This document shows positions 44,237 to 55,690 of a stretch of DNA of 64,000 bases, in pieces (the stretch's first letter is position 1; the number at the start of each line of letters is the position of its first letter). The position numbers were made by a program, and so were the translations under genes. Source of the DNA: Aquatica leii (Eukaryota > Arthropoda > Insecta > Coleoptera > Lampyridae). The DNA lies in contig CM069435.1 of NCBI GenBank assembly GCA_035610365.1, forward strand, positions 11,645,123-11,709,122. The letters run 5' to 3'. The notes under the pieces are model-generated. The model made no database searches. It was not told the origin of the DNA and was given only the letters and a program-made list of their open reading frames with translations.

Positions 44237-44267
<31 letters not shown>

Positions 44268-44869
44268 AAAAGCAAGTAAAAGCGTACTGTAAACGTAATA
44301 CTAAAAAAACCTTAAACTTCATACACAAAATAAAAACACAAATGTTCCCAAAATGTCCTTTAAAAACCACGACTTACGTATTTCATTCTATTTGTAAAAT
44401 TTGATTTAAAACCATTAATTTTACACAGTTTCTGCAATTTAATACGAATAATAAAATATACTAAAACGAATTTAAGTAACTAAAATACGCTTGTGTGCAC
44501 GAGCTATAAATGATCATAAAAACCAAGACCAGAAAAAAAATAATTAGACCAAGTGCGCCCAATTCTCTATCAAAATTTGATGATAATGTGTGTTTCAAAA
44601 TTTCAAAAATTCAAATTATTCCTTCAGTGGCATTGTTTGGGCTCGACATTAGAATTATTTATCGAGGTTCAACTGTATTTATTTAGTGTTACAAGTTAAA
44701 AAATACAATAAAAAATTTTGCGGTTACGTCAAATTTTTGAAAGATTGGTAGTACCTGTGACACATTTTCGTTGAGCGTAATTTTGCCTTTTTAAGACCGA
44801 AACTTTGTAAAACATCTGCTTCAGTGATAAATTCAGCTTTACTTTACATAGCTCTGTTAATAAACACAA
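42480..44869. other. Long AT-rich DNA without a recognised gene
   Basis: No supported gene. Short simple repeats occur, e.g. AAATT units near 44239-44262 and CAGT units near 43415-43428. Confidence 0.55.
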
Positions 44870-45230
44870 TGCGCGTTATTGGAACGATGAAAACCCCCAT
44901 TTTATCAGAGAAGGTTATATACAAGCTTTGCAAAAACTTTAGGCAAGGATTCTTAGGGATGCTGTCTTTGGGCCTACATTCATAAATAAAACAGTAACTG
45001 GCGACATTTACTTGACTCTGTTAGAAAACATCGTAGATCCTTTAAGAAGCGTAGTAATAGAGAATCAGCAAGATTTAGAAGAAAATCAAATGTTGAACGA
45101 AAATTAGTTCTTCTTTCAACAAGATAGAGCTCTACTTATGCCTTAAAAGTTCGTAAATGAATTAAAAACCGATTGCAGAACCATTGGATTGGCATACGTA
45201 GTGTAATTGAGTAGCCACCACAATCACCAG
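44870..45230 (+). pseudogene. mariner-like transposase scrap
   Basis: Plus-strand pieces read ARYWNDENPHFIREGYIQAL, DAVFGPTFINKTVTGDIYLT, then FFQQDRALLMP (second catalytic Asp, normally QQDGA) and, out of frame, a PPQSPDLTILNF-like third Asp motif near 45213-45245. It is the same broad insect group as the remnant at 27330-28290. It stops where Gypsy leader DNA begins. Confidence 0.65.
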
Positions 45231-45377
45231 ACCTTACAATTTTAAATTTTATACACAAAACATAACCAGTTACACAAAGAATAACTATACCGTACGCAGT
45301 TTCCACTTGGCGTTGGCCGGAGCCATCCTCATCTGGATTGTTATTTGTTTTTTTGCGATTTAACAGAGTAATATTTC

Positions 45378-45394
45378 TGGCGCCCAACGTGGGG
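45378..45394 (+). other. Retroelement primer binding site
   Basis: TGGCGCCCAACGTGGGG is a standard retroelement primer-binding-site sequence, complementary to a tRNA 3' end. It marks the LTR boundary just before 45378. Confidence 0.8.
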
Positions 45395-45614
45395 CCATCC
45401 TCCTCCGCCGCCTATCCTCCTTCGATTACTGCGAAGTCGTTTGATGGTATAAAGACATTGAAAATTTTAAATTTATTTTTGGTTTTGGTTGTAGAGTGTT
45501 AGGCTTGTGGTAAATTGGAATTTAGGCATATTGTTAGTTTAAGTATATTTATTTTATTGCTACGTTTATTTTTATTGTCGATTTTTGAGTGTACAAGTAC
45601 AATAATTAGCCATT

Positions 45615-46800
45615 ATGTAGCGAAAAGTAAAGATTAACAGGTTGGTGCAAGACGAGTTAACGTATGAATTAAAGATTCGTGATCTTATACAGGTACTGTT
45701 GCTGAAATGCGAAAATCGTTGGCAAAAGCGATACAGTTAGAAAAAGAAGGCGTGAGTCTAAAGGTTAATGCACATCCGTTCACATTTGAGAAAGACAGTA
45801 GCGCCGTGGATGACAAACTTTAATAAATAAAAGCTTCTTTGGGTTCTTCTACCTATAGGTAGTAAAGATCACGAGAAATTAGAATCTAGGTTAATGCACG
45901 TTCTGGGTTGGATAGATCGTATGTCTACAGAAACGGAAGATAAAGCCAAGGTCCGAGAAAAACTGTTAACAAAAACCATGGATACTCTAAAATCGAAAAT
46001 GGAGTAGAGCAGAACGGACGTGACAATTGCTATTGCTAATATTGGTGTATTACAGCTCGAGGATAATACGAACAGCACGGACGACGACGATGGTGTTCCT
46101 AACGCTTCAGGTTCTAATGTTTCTATCCGTTGCAAGTCGACTCCAGTCCGTTGTTGGGACTTAAAAGTTTTCAGGGGACAAAAAGGACACATCAGTTAAC
46201 GCGTTTTTTGAACGAGTGGATGAACTTTGCCTTGCTAGATACGTTACTTAGAAGAACTGTTTAACTCCGCTATCAATTTATTCACAGGTAAAGCTCTAAT
46301 TTGGTACAAGACCGAACTTGTTTTGTGACGGATTGGCAATCGCTCGTTGAGCAACTGCGGGATAAATTTCAACCTATTGACTACGACGAGAAGCTTTTCG
46401 ACGAAATAAAGAAACAGACACCGGGTGCAGATGAGTCCATAAAGATTTATCTTGCTGTTATGTTGTTTCTTTTCCGTCGCTTGACTCACCGTGTCTCTGA
46501 AGTTAAAATATTGTTGAGGAATATTTTACCTTTCTATCAAACTCAGCTGGCGTTAACAGATATAACTTCGGTAATGCAGCTTAAAAAGCTATGTCTACAG
46601 TTAGAAATCCGTAGGGAGACCGTTGAAGTATATATGCCACCAAGTAGACGTCACGCCACTTTTGAGCCTGATCTTGCTTGTGTTGGCATTGAAGAAAGAG
46701 GTAATGTAGCTTCTTTTGCAGAAGATCATTTGTTGAAATCATTGTTTTAAATGTAAGAAGCCGAACGTGACAGTTAGATCGTGTCCGAACTGCAATAGCG
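45615..46800 (+). pseudogene. Gypsy gag (broken)
   Basis: The ATG at 45615 is followed at once by TAG, then KVKINRLVQDELTYELKIR, the usual gag start. The capsid part is in the 46301-46750 frame (WQSLVEQLRDKFQPIDYDEK, SIKIYLAVMLFLFRRLTHRV, LRNILPFYQTQLALTDI, MPPSRRH). A CxxC zinc-knuckle remnant (CFKCKKPN, then CPNC) follows near 46745-46800 in another frame. Several frameshifts are present. Confidence 0.8.
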
Positions 46801-46904
46801 CATCGGGAAACAAGAGAAGTCGTCCATAGATGGTCGTAATGAGACGACTGAAGTCGACAGCGCGGCCGACACTTATTTTCAGACGATTTTGGATTATCTT
46901 CTTG

Positions 46905-47430
46905 CAAGTATGGAAAATGATAAACGTCCCTATTTACGTTTCCATTTTTGGCACTGTGGTTAAAGGGTTACTAAATAGTGTCGCCTCTAGAACCGTTTTG
47001 GGAGCGCGTGGATGGAACTGATTAAGTAAGATGGGTCTACGTCCAATTAAAAATAAAGTTGTGTCGTATCTAGTAGCTAATGGCCAAAAGTGTGAATGTA
47101 TTGGTGTTTTTATTATTCCTATTAGTCTTAAGGATCGAATTAAGTTGATAGAGGTACTAGTCGTTACCGAATTACCGCATTTACTAATTTTAGAAGCCGA
47201 TTTTTTTTTAACAATGGGTATAGTTCCGGACTTAGGGCACCAAGAGTGGTATTTTTCTAAGGAGTCTATAGAAGTAGACACTGTAGAGCAGGTGCAAACT
47301 CGTACAGCGTTGGCTAGCGCGGAGCATAATAAGTTACAAGCTGTTATCGATCGAAATTTTAATTTAATGGGCGACGAACTACGGATGTACAATGTTGGCG
47401 GAACATGTGATCGTTACGAAATCTCCACCG
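46905..47430 (+). pseudogene. Gypsy protease with mutated active site
   Basis: The reading GLLNSVASRTVLGARGW (near 46965-47018) corresponds to the aspartic protease flap where the family has L-D-S-G-A-S. The catalytic Asp is Asn and the Gly is Val, so it cannot work. Downstream the 47031-47600 frame carries IPISLKDRIKLIEVLVVTEL and LILEADFFLTMGIVPDL, the rest of the fold. Confidence 0.8.
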
Positions 47431-48100
47431 ATCAAACAGAGGTACTATCCGGTGTCACCGATAATGCAACAACATCTCGACAAAGAGTTGGACGAAATGC
47501 TCAAAGGCTCAAGCTTTTACGGTACCAAGCAGAGGACTGTTCCAGCTTTGTAGGATGCTTTTTGGGCTACACAATTCTCCTGCTACCTGTCCCAGATTGA
47601 TGGATAGAGCTTTGGTAAGTGATTTAGAGCCGCATGTATTTGTCTATCTCGACGACATCGTTATTGTCTCCCAAACGTTCGAAAAACATTTGGAGGTTTT
47701 AGAAGAAGTTTTCAAGAGGTTACGTGATGCTGGTCTTACCGTGAGCAAGGAAAAATGCCAATTCTGCCGACCCGAAATGAAGTATTTTGGGTATGGTATT
47801 GACGCAAATGGGTTGCATGTAGATCCGGACAAGGTGAAGGCTATGTAGGATTTTCCTAAACCGGAATCCGCTAAAGAAGTTCGTAGAGCGCTAGGAATGT
47901 TTTTGTGGTATAGGCGCTTTATCGCAAATTTCTCATCCCTTGTAGCTCCTCTAACCAGTTTGCTCAAGAAAACAAAAAAGTTCCAATGGACACAGGTCTG
48001 TGAATCAGCTTTCATAAATCTTAAAGAAAAGTTCATTTTAGCACCTGTTCTCAGTTGTCCCAATTATGACCTACCGTTCGAAGTTCAGACCGACGTCATA
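47430..48100 (+). pseudogene. Gypsy reverse transcriptase with palm deletion
   Basis: Finger sequence resembling YPVSP and HLDKELDEML is followed directly by FGLHNSPATCPRLMDRAL and the catalytic HVFVYLDDIVIVS. The stretch that should carry the first catalytic Asp between them is missing. The thumb and connection follow: LEVLEEVFKRLRDAGLTVSK, FPKPESAKEVRRALG and WYRRFIANFSSLVAPLTSLL, with one stop at about 47847. Confidence 0.85.
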
Positions 48101-48300
48101 ACGGATCATTGCTCACTCGTCTGGTTGCATAATCTCAAAGATCCCACAGGACGATTAGCAAGATGGGCAGTTAAGATGCAACAGTTCCATTGTGTTATCG
48201 TACACCGTAAAGGAAAAGAGCATGTAGTCCCAGATGCTTTATCACGAGCGGTACCTGTGATTAATTCGATCGACATGGCTCAACGCAAGTCAATTCAGGA
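48060..48300 (+). pseudogene. Gypsy RNase H with central deletion
   Basis: FEVQTD (first Asp) is joined directly to VITDHCSLVWLHNLKDPTGR (last part), so the stretch with the catalytic Glu and second Asp, about 70 residues in the related copy at 38500-38850, is absent. The frame stays open, so the deletion is in frame. Confidence 0.85.
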
Positions 48301-49030
48301 CCAATGGTATACGAAGATGAAGAAAAGAGTTGAAGACAATCCATTAAAGTATCCGAAATGGCGTGTCGTAGACGACGTTTTATATAAATATGAGAGTCCG
48401 CAATTTCGTCAACTGGGTAACGCCGAAGGTAATTGGAAAACTGTCGTTCCTAAACAGCAGAGAAAAGATATTTTGTTTAAGTCACACAACGGAGAAACCT
48501 CAGGTCGTATAGGAGTTTACAAAACACATGCCAGAATTTTCGAATCTTACTATTGGCTTAAGATTAAGACTATTGGCGCGCAAATGTCAGTCGATATATG
48601 AGAAGCTATAGGGTATGTGCTCAGTATAAATCGGACCCTAAGAAATCGATTGGATTCATGCTATTTCAGCCGAGAGTGACGAGACCGTGGGAAATGATTT
48701 CGTCAGATCTAATGGGACCTCTGCCTAGATCTAATAAAAGACATTGTTATATTCTTGTTGTGACAGACTATTTCAGCAAATTCTCACTCATGTTTCCACT
48801 ACGTTCAGCAAAAGCAACCACCATGGTAAAGCTGATAGAAGGTGAAGTTTTTCTTATATTTGGTGTTCCTCGGATAGCTATAAGTGATAATGGACCGCAA
48901 TATCGAATCCAACGGAACGTGTACACAGAACCTTGAAATTTATGCTTTCCGCTTATGTCTCTGAAAATCACCGAACATGGGATGTCATCTTATCTACAAT
49001 TGCGTGCCCTATAAGGTCATCTAAGCATGG
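48300..49030 (+). pseudogene. Gypsy integrase with internal deletion
   Basis: The linker and zinc-binding region (SHNGETSGRIGVYKTHARI, then a stop at 48599 and CAQYKSDP) precede the core: ISSDLMGPLPRSNKRHCYIL (first Asp) and RIAISDNGPQYR (second Asp). The region before SNPTERVHRTLK (Glu, another frame) is shortened. The C-terminal frame fades after about 49030. Confidence 0.85.
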
Positions 49031-49959
49031 TCCAAGTAAAAATAAGAGTTTTGATTTGGTTTTTAGTTTTAAGTGGTCCGGTTCAGGTCCCTGGTCTGTA
49101 CAGGCAAACATAATACTAGCCACAAAAATAAATTATTTATTCAGAACTACTCAAGTTTGTTTACAAGCAAAGAACCTCAGAATGTCTATTACTAGTAGCT
49201 CCAGAAAGAATTGTCAAGGAATGCCACTTTCCGAAAAATACATTGAAAGATATGCGGCAAAGGTTTGTACTGTAGTTTTTGCAGATAACCGCTACAATGC
49301 ACATTACAATTCCAACGTCATTGGAAACAGCTACCGTCGTAGAAACGGACGATTTGAATGAATTAGTAGTAATGGATCTTTGATGAAAGATGATCATGGC
49401 ACGTATAAATGTCAAAAAATTAGGTTCCTCTATTCAAATTCATCTAAGCTCTCCGCTTTAAGAATGAGAAATACTGGTATAAAAACTTTAGATAGATCGA
49501 AAGAACGTGCCTATTGCTCCTAAAAAGTTGCAGCACTTGTCAGAAAAGCCAGCATGCATCTTCTAAAGCGGTTGTACATCTTTGAGAGTGAATTTGAGAA
49601 TCATGAAGTAGATTGCATATAGATTTCGATAGTCCATTTCAAACATTTCTTACTGTAGTAAACTCATGCATCTTCATAAGCAATAAAAATTGTTCTGTCG
49701 GTGATAACTTTGCCTAATCTCCCGATTATGATTATGCTTAGTAGTATGTAATTGTTGTAACCGTTGATATTATTTTTTTTATACTATCTTCGGTGACACT
49801 TTTCAATATTATCTTGTAAGAAATAAGTCTTTAAATCTGAGATCTAATTTTAACACAAAAAAACCAAACATAACATAGTAGCCGCAATGGTGCGTGTTTA
49901 AGAAGCCGCAAGATTTTTCGATACCTTAAGCGCGACCTCAATGGCGAAAACGCCTTGAG
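49031..49959. other. No recognised gene
   Basis: Probably the decayed 3' part of the preceding Gypsy element: short frames with SLFTSKEPQ- and APERIVKECHF-like readings but no domain I can name. Confidence 0.4.
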
Positions 49960-51060
49960 CGATTCATATCAGTATCAGGACAAAATTTAAAATCAGACGA
50001 CGAGAAGATTTTGATGTATGATGTAGGCGAGAAACCAAAGTGATACCGGTACCTGAAAACTACACAGCCATAGTAAAAGACTTCGAAAACCATTCCCCGG
50101 AGAAACTTAATTTTCAAACTTTACAAAATTAATAGTCGCGCTCACAAACAGATAAGCCTGTAGGATTATTTATTACTTGCTTGAATCCTCTAGCAGACTA
50201 TTGTCAATATGGTTCAAAAACCAACTAATAGATGATCGTATTGTTGTAGGCATGTTAGATCGCAAAACCAGTGAAAGATTGCAATTGTAAGTGAATCTAA
50301 TCCTTGCCGATTACATAAATTGTCGTAAAACAAGCCAGAAGAAGGAGAATCAGTCGCGACGGTCGCCGACACCCAATTGATCCACCAGTCAAATTTCCAT
50401 TCCAATCGAGCGCGAAAAAAATATTTAATACATGATGACGTCAGAAGCCCAGTTCAGGCGATACATGAGAGCGTGGTTACCAGATCTTCTGGTTTTGGTC
50501 GATAAAAAGAGGAGAGGAATTGAATATAAAAAAAACTGCTTCCAGAAAATGCCTATTTTGTGGGTTTGTGGATTATGCCATTATCTATGTGTCGTTCTTG
50601 CAATAAACAAGAACATTAGAACATTGGACGATAGTATGTCGAAGCAAAAAGTTAGAATGTAACTCTGTAAATAAAAATGATTATAATAGTAACCTTGGAC
50701 TAAGTTGTACAAATTGTTATCACAATGACATGTAGCAAATTAGTTTACAGGGTCAATCGAAATAAATTTAATTTCTCAGAGAGAATGGTCAATTTTTAAA
50801 ATTTTGAGTTTATGGTATACACTGGTGCCGATATAAATTGTATACCTGTATCCTTTTTAGATTAAAATGTCATTCAAATGTTACATATTACTAACAGAGT
50901 AGTGACAGACTCTTCAAGCAAGAGATTAAATATTTTAGTATCTTGCCAAATACACTAAGTAACTCTAAAGATAAATGTTTTACTGACATCTGTCATTAAA
51001 GAATTATGTAAACCAATTTTTTGTAGGCCGTGAGTGAATAAGCGCTGTTGTCAATTTTCT
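49960..51060 (+). mobile_element. Gypsy-type gag/protease fragment
   Basis: Plus-strand pieces: ETKVIPVPENYTAIVKDFEN, DDRIVVGMLDRKTSERLQL (a gag segment typical of K02A2.6-like Gypsy elements), Cys-rich remnants near 50540-50600 (CLFCGF), and near 50795-50850 FMVYTGADINCIP, the protease site with Tyr for the catalytic Asp. No RT follows. All frames are broken. Confidence 0.65.
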
Positions 51061-51778
51061 CAAATCATCTGATAAATACGAACTTGAACTTTATTGGAAC
51101 ATAGTTTGTTTTTCATGTCGGTACACTCCCAATAAATCTGGTGTCTTAGAACCAGTAACTTTTCTATTAAAGAAAAATGTTACTTTTTCTTAAAATGTCT
51201 TTAATATTTCGACCCCAGCCAGAAAATAAGAATTTCCGTTGATGCCTCTTTTTTTAAGAAATAGATTATTATTAAAAACATAAAATCTTACGAATATTTT
51301 GCATTTCCTGAAAATGATGATACTTTTGTAAATTAAATAACTACAAATTAAAATAAAATATATTTTTTAGAATAAATTTAAGCCGAGCAAAATAAAGATT
51401 CCGTTTGTATCAAGTTTAAGCAATATATTGATTTAAGTTGACCTCAAAAAAAAATAGAATAGATCCAAACGATGATATTTAATTCTAGTATATACATGAC
51501 ATTTCAAAATGCGACGGTTATTTATTGCGTGATTCAGGCATAATTATTACTTAATCTCTCCAATCAAAAACCTTAGGCATGATACACCAAGGTCACCAAA
51601 GCATAATAAAGTGCAGAAAGAAAATTTAGTTGTAATTATCGTCCATGTTGCATTGGGTTAATATAAAAGGACAAAATCACACTTAATTTGTTTAAAAATG
51701 ATGAGACCTCATTGTAACTTATTATTTTTTTCGATTCTTCAAAATAATTATAATTCAATTAGTGACCGAAAATCACCT
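51061..51778. other. AT-rich DNA, may include the start of an LTR
   Basis: No gene. The Gypsy element to the right may extend its LTR into the end of this stretch, but only from 51779 can I match it to another copy. Confidence 0.45.
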
Positions 51779-51929
51779 CCGCGGACTTTGTCTTTGTGTA
51801 AGTGATAGTGTTATACATAAATTATAGTGTAAGTGTTTTTATTAAATCCTTAGATTTAATTAGTTCGGTTAGTTTAAACGTGTACATATTTTTAGTTTAA
51901 ATAAATTAGTTTTAATAAGAATTGTTACA
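51779..51929 (+). repeat. 5' LTR of the deleted Gypsy element (recognisable part)
   Basis: From CCGCGGACTT to TTACA. Shares AAACGTGTACATATTTTTAG and neighbouring blocks with 27061-27132 and 54165-54240. The true start may lie further left. ATTGCTGACAGGTGCC follows as the probable primer-binding region. Confidence 0.75.
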
Positions 51930-52148
51930 ATTGCTGACAGGTGCCGGGTTAGCCATTTTTAGTGTAAATACCATAAGCAATTTAATATCGCTCCCGTAAT
52001 AAAAACATTGGTTGCGTAAATAATTGTTTAGTTCGCGATACGCGTGTTTATTTATAAAGTGTAATTCAGTTCGTCAAAGCAGTGTGTTTAAACTTTTTAT
52101 TCGTGTTATATATAATTCATGCCGGTGACGCGTTTCCAAGCAGTTAAA

Positions 52149-53307
52149 ATGGATTCAGAAATATTTAAAATTGTCTAATCGATAAAAAAAAATACGGAAG
52201 AACATAATAGAAAAATGGGCAAAAATTCTAGAAAAAATGGAAGAAAAGTTTCACGAAAATTCGCAGAAAATGGAAGAAAATTCTAGAAAAATAGAAGAAA
52301 AATTGTTGGAAAATTCTAGAAGTTTAAAAGAAGAAATACGAACCAGCATAGAAACCTAAATTAAAATTGTTCAAGAAGAAACTCAAACATATATGTTAAA
52401 TTTAAAAGAAGAAATTTGCAAATTTGTGAATCACAAAATAGAAGTACAAGACAAATTAGAACAGAAGTTAAAAAAAATTGAAGAACCATAGAAGACAAAC
52501 TAGAGAAAAATTTGAGAGAAAGAATACTACTGTTTGAAGAAAGAATGAACCAAATGAATTGTCACGGTGAAGAAAGCGTCACGAGTGAAGATTTAATAAT
52601 GGTTTATCGTGAAGAGACCACTCACAAGTTTAAAGTTGTTCCACCAAATTTTGATGGTAAAGTTCCATGGTCAACCTACTACAAGCAGTTTGAAGCCGCA
52701 GCTACAGCTAATGGTTGGAGCAACAACCAGAAAGCGACGTCTTTAATTGTACCCTTACGTGGAGAAGCTCTTGGAATCTTGCAAACTGTTCCTGACCACC
52801 TAAAAGAAAATTACGAATGAGATAAGGAGATGCTCATCTTCCACAATTGTATCAAGCTCAAATTAAAATTCGGGTTCAGAAAGCTACCGAAAGTCTTCAA
52901 CAGTTTGAGGCTGACATCGCCAGACTAACACGGCTTGCGTATTTTACAGTGTCAGATATCTTCTTAGAGCAGTTGGCTATTCAAACGTTTGTAGACGGCC
53001 TCCGAGACAACGAAACGCAGCAGACTCTCCGGTTAGCTCGACCAAAGATGACGCTTTAGTGCATGCTTTGGAGTTTGAAGCAGCAAAACAACTATTGCAA
53101 CTAGACGGTCATAAACTTTGCTGTGCTGCAGAAGTACCCGCGCAGACACTGGAAAGCATCGAAGAGATAGCGCGACGAATACTTAAGAAAAGAGGAAGGA
53201 CGACTTTGAAGTGCGGTGAAATAGGCCATGTACGACGGCATCGTACTAAACCTAAGAAAAAGACAAGAAGAACGCTCGAAAATTTGGAACAAAGTAATCA
53301 AAAGTGA
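52149..53307 (+). pseudogene. Gypsy gag with coiled-coil N-terminus (broken)
   Basis: The ATG at 52149 gives MDSEIFKIV then TAA. In an adjacent frame, 52200-52340 encodes a strongly heptad-like repeat (KMEEKFHENSQ, KMEENSRKIEEK, LLENSRSLKEEI). The capsid part reads FKVVPPNFDGKVPWSTYYKQ (52512-52820), then IKIRVQKATESLQQFEADIA and LARPKM (52847-53059). A zinc-knuckle relic TLKCGEIGHVRRHR (53200 onward) has lost Cys residues. Four frames and stops at about 52176, 52820 and 53059. Confidence 0.82.
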
Positions 53308-53338
53308 CAAAAGGTAATCTCCGGAGATTATAATTCAA

Positions 53339-53740
53339 ATGGCATCGCCAATGGAACAATTGCATAGCATTTATCTCGATGGCAAAATCAATGGAAGAAG
53401 TGTTCAGTTACTGGTTGACACGGGAGCGACAAAGACCATCATTCGTCCTGACATGTTGTTGGAAAACGAGAAGAGATCACCAGTAACAGTGCGACTTCAA
53501 ACGGCGACGGGCGAAGAAATACCTACTCACGGACAAGTCAAAGTAACCACTGGTTTGGGAAATGAAGTACGCGACCAAGTACTGCTAGCCGACGTCACGG
53601 AGGAAGTTATCCTGGGAATGGACATGATAAAGAAGTATGGGTTCCATTTGGATATGAAGAACGATGTCCTGAAGATCGATAATATAGAAATTTCTTTTCA
53701 TTCGTCAGAGAAGGCAGCCCGTGCGAGTCTTATTGAGTGA
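53339..53740 (+). CDS. Gypsy aspartic protease domain, intact frame
   Basis: The 133-codon frame has the retropepsin features: QLLVDTGATKTIIRPDML (catalytic Asp in VDTGA), the flap region VRLQTATGEEIPTHGQ, and VTEEVILGMDMIKKYG (the hydrophobic-Leu-Gly motif before the C-terminal helix). It would process the gag-pol polyprotein. All expected residues are present, but it is normally translated as part of gag-pol, which is broken upstream. It is followed by a linker frame starting 53721. Confidence 0.85.
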   Translation: MASPMEQLHSIYLDGKINGRSVQLLVDTGATKTIIRPDMLLENEKRSPVTVRLQTATGEEIPTHGQVKVTTGLGNEVRDQVLLADVTEEVILGMDMIKKYGFHLDMKNDVLKIDNIEISFHSSEKAARASLIE

Positions 53741-54116
53741 AGACGTGACTCTGCCTGCAAGGACTGAAAGTGTGGTGATGATACGCCTGGATGGAAATCT
53801 CCAGGAAGTCTACATACGAGCGATTGAACCAATGAAGAACGGCTTAGTTAAAAAGAGACTACTCGTTGGCAGAACTTTAGTACGATTAAGAAACACAATG
53901 CCAGTAAGGATTTTAAACATCAACTCAGATCCTGTAACGTTGAAAAAGAATACCGTGGTTGGCCAATGCATGCCAGTATCTCAAATTGTGAGATGCGTAA
54001 AGTCTAACGAATATACGTCGCCGAAGAAGTGTCCACAACATCTATTGGACGTTGTTATCACCAAATGCCAAAACCTCAGCCAAGACCAGCTGGCTAAAGT
54101 TAAACTAACGTGGTGA
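53721..54116 (+). pseudogene. Gypsy protease-RT linker, ends at a deletion
   Basis: The 131-codon frame reads VTLPARTESVVMIRLDGNLQ and GRTLVRLRNTMPVRILNINS, then KKNTVVGQC and QDQLAKVKLTW, the segment joining protease to RT in this Gypsy group. The stop at 54114-54116 is followed at once by LTR-like sequence, marking the deletion breakpoint. Confidence 0.75.
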
Positions 54117-54143
54117 AACATAAAATTAATACCGGAGACGCAT

Positions 54144-54240
54144 TATAGTGTAAGTGTTTTTATTAAATATCCTTAGGTTTAATTAGCTCGGTCAGTTTAA
54201 ACGTGTACATATTTTTTGTATAAATAAATTAGTAATAGTA
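54144..54240 (+). repeat. 3' LTR of the deleted Gypsy element (truncated)
   Basis: Starts TTATAGTGTAAGTG and matches the middle and end of 51779-51929 with few differences, but lacks the first part and the terminal TTACA. Confidence 0.75.
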
Positions 54241-55650
54241 ATTTAAGCTATGTCAACCAATCACAAAGAAACTTGTTAAAGGAAAACCTTTTTTTAGCCA
54301 ATTCCTGTAGAAAACCGAAACGCGTAAGACGTAAAGTTAGTCTAAATTTCTACCTACATTGAATTAATATAGTGTTACCTAACCAATAAAAATAGTTTGA
54401 TTTACCCAACCATTTCAAGACAGTCCACAAAGTTTATAGCAAGCAATCTATAAATTTCCTTCAAAATTTAAAGTAAAAATAAAAAAAACTATATCAACTA
54501 GAAATCATCTCCAGAATTAATAAAAAAAACGACGCATTTTCAGTAGAAAATTGTAGATTGAGTCCTAAGTGGACTCTGATGCAAATTAACCACAAATCCA
54601 ATATGTTATATGACTTTTCTAGATGATGGCATTGTAATACATCGACACGCGGACCAAAGCACCAATTAATTAATTTATTTTTTCGTCGATCATCTGTTAG
54701 TAATATTAACGTATAAGAATATATCAGAAATAGATCGTTAATAACCCCTATTAATAAACCAATAAATGGATTTCTATTAATGTAAGATTTTGTGTAGCAA
54801 CCAATGAAATCGTTAGCAACCACTGCTTTAACAATATTGCGCGACTACTCGATATAGCAACGGGTTACGAATACTTTAGTCTCCTTATAACTTCACACTT
54901 TTTACTAAGGTACGATCAACGGAAAAACTTTGAAACTAACTCGTTTGTTAATCGGCGACAAATAATCTCGACAATATTAACGCGTTTGCTCGCTACACTC
55001 GCTCACGGCGTTAAAATGTCTCGATTATTAATCGCTATCATTAACAACCTTTTTTATTAAATAACTATTAACAAATCTTATTTTAATTCAGTAGTTTTGT
55101 TTTTCAGTGTTTTAAACATCAACTTTTTTAATTACATACATTAAGCATATGTTTTGTTCAAACTTAAAATTTTTTTTCTTGGAACAGCCTATAGTATCTT
55201 ATCATTAGGTTTTATTGTGATTTTATTACGTTGTATTATTTGTTTACACTTAAATTGTTATTAATTTTTGATAAATTCGCTTTTAATATAGTTAAGTGTT
55301 TGCAGTTTTTGTATGAATAAATATTTTAAAATAATTTTTATATTTTGTGGTTTTTTTAAAAGCAACATTAAGTTATGAATTTAAACGTCCTCTTCTATTA
55401 TTGATAAAGTTGTTCTGTCCATTCTTAAATTAAATAAAATATAGACAATAATTGTATAATATTTCTAAATAGCAAAATTTTTATATTGAATTGTTTTAGA
55501 ATTTTATGAAATTCTTGCAAAAAAAATTATATTTGAAATGAGACATTTATATATTTCATCTAGAGTGTTTTGTTTCTGTAATTAAATATACTTAAATTTG
55601 TTGAAAATTATTTATAACCAATGACTTTTTTGCGGGATTTAAAAACATAT
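54241..55650. other. AT-rich DNA without a recognised gene
   Basis: A 109-codon minus-strand frame (54494-54823) shows no domain and lies in AT-rich DNA with GGTTGCTA-type repeats. A long hairpin lies at 54944-55048. Confidence 0.45.
54944..55048. repeat. Imperfect hairpin, arms about 40 bp
   Basis: 54944-54983 (TTTGTTAATCGGCGACAA... to ATTAACGC) pairs with 55008-55048 (GCGTTAAAATGTCTCGATTA... to TTAACAAC) with mismatches and small gaps. The 24-bp loop holds GCTCGCTACACTCGCTC. It may be a foldback or the core of a small inverted-repeat element. Confidence 0.7.
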
Positions 55651-55690
55651 TAAGTGCCAACTATTGGATACAAAGTAAAACAAAATCTAT

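Larger units (their letters stand above)
45240..49030 (+). mobile_element. Gypsy-type LTR element with multiple internal deletions
   Basis: A primer-binding-site-like TGGCGCCCAACGTGGGG lies at 45378-45394, so 45240-45377 is probably the end of a 5' LTR. Then come gag, a broken protease, RT, RNase H and integrase, all on the plus strand. The RT, RNase H and integrase each lack an internal block while flanking motifs stay aligned. No 3' LTR is recognised after 49030. Confidence 0.85.
51779..54240 (+). mobile_element. Gypsy-type LTR element lacking RT, RNase H and integrase
   Basis: LTR sequence at 51779-51929 and, truncated, at 54144-54240 flanks gag, protease and a linker. The coding part ends at 54116 and LTR sequence resumes about 30 bp later, so the whole RT to integrase region is gone. 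The same LTR family occurs at 24161-27132. Gag and protease frames are among the least damaged in the window. Confidence 0.82.

Noticed and set aside
54494..54823. 109-codon minus-strand open frame
   Set aside because: No recognisable domain, AT-rich codons, no neighbouring pieces of a gene; likely chance.
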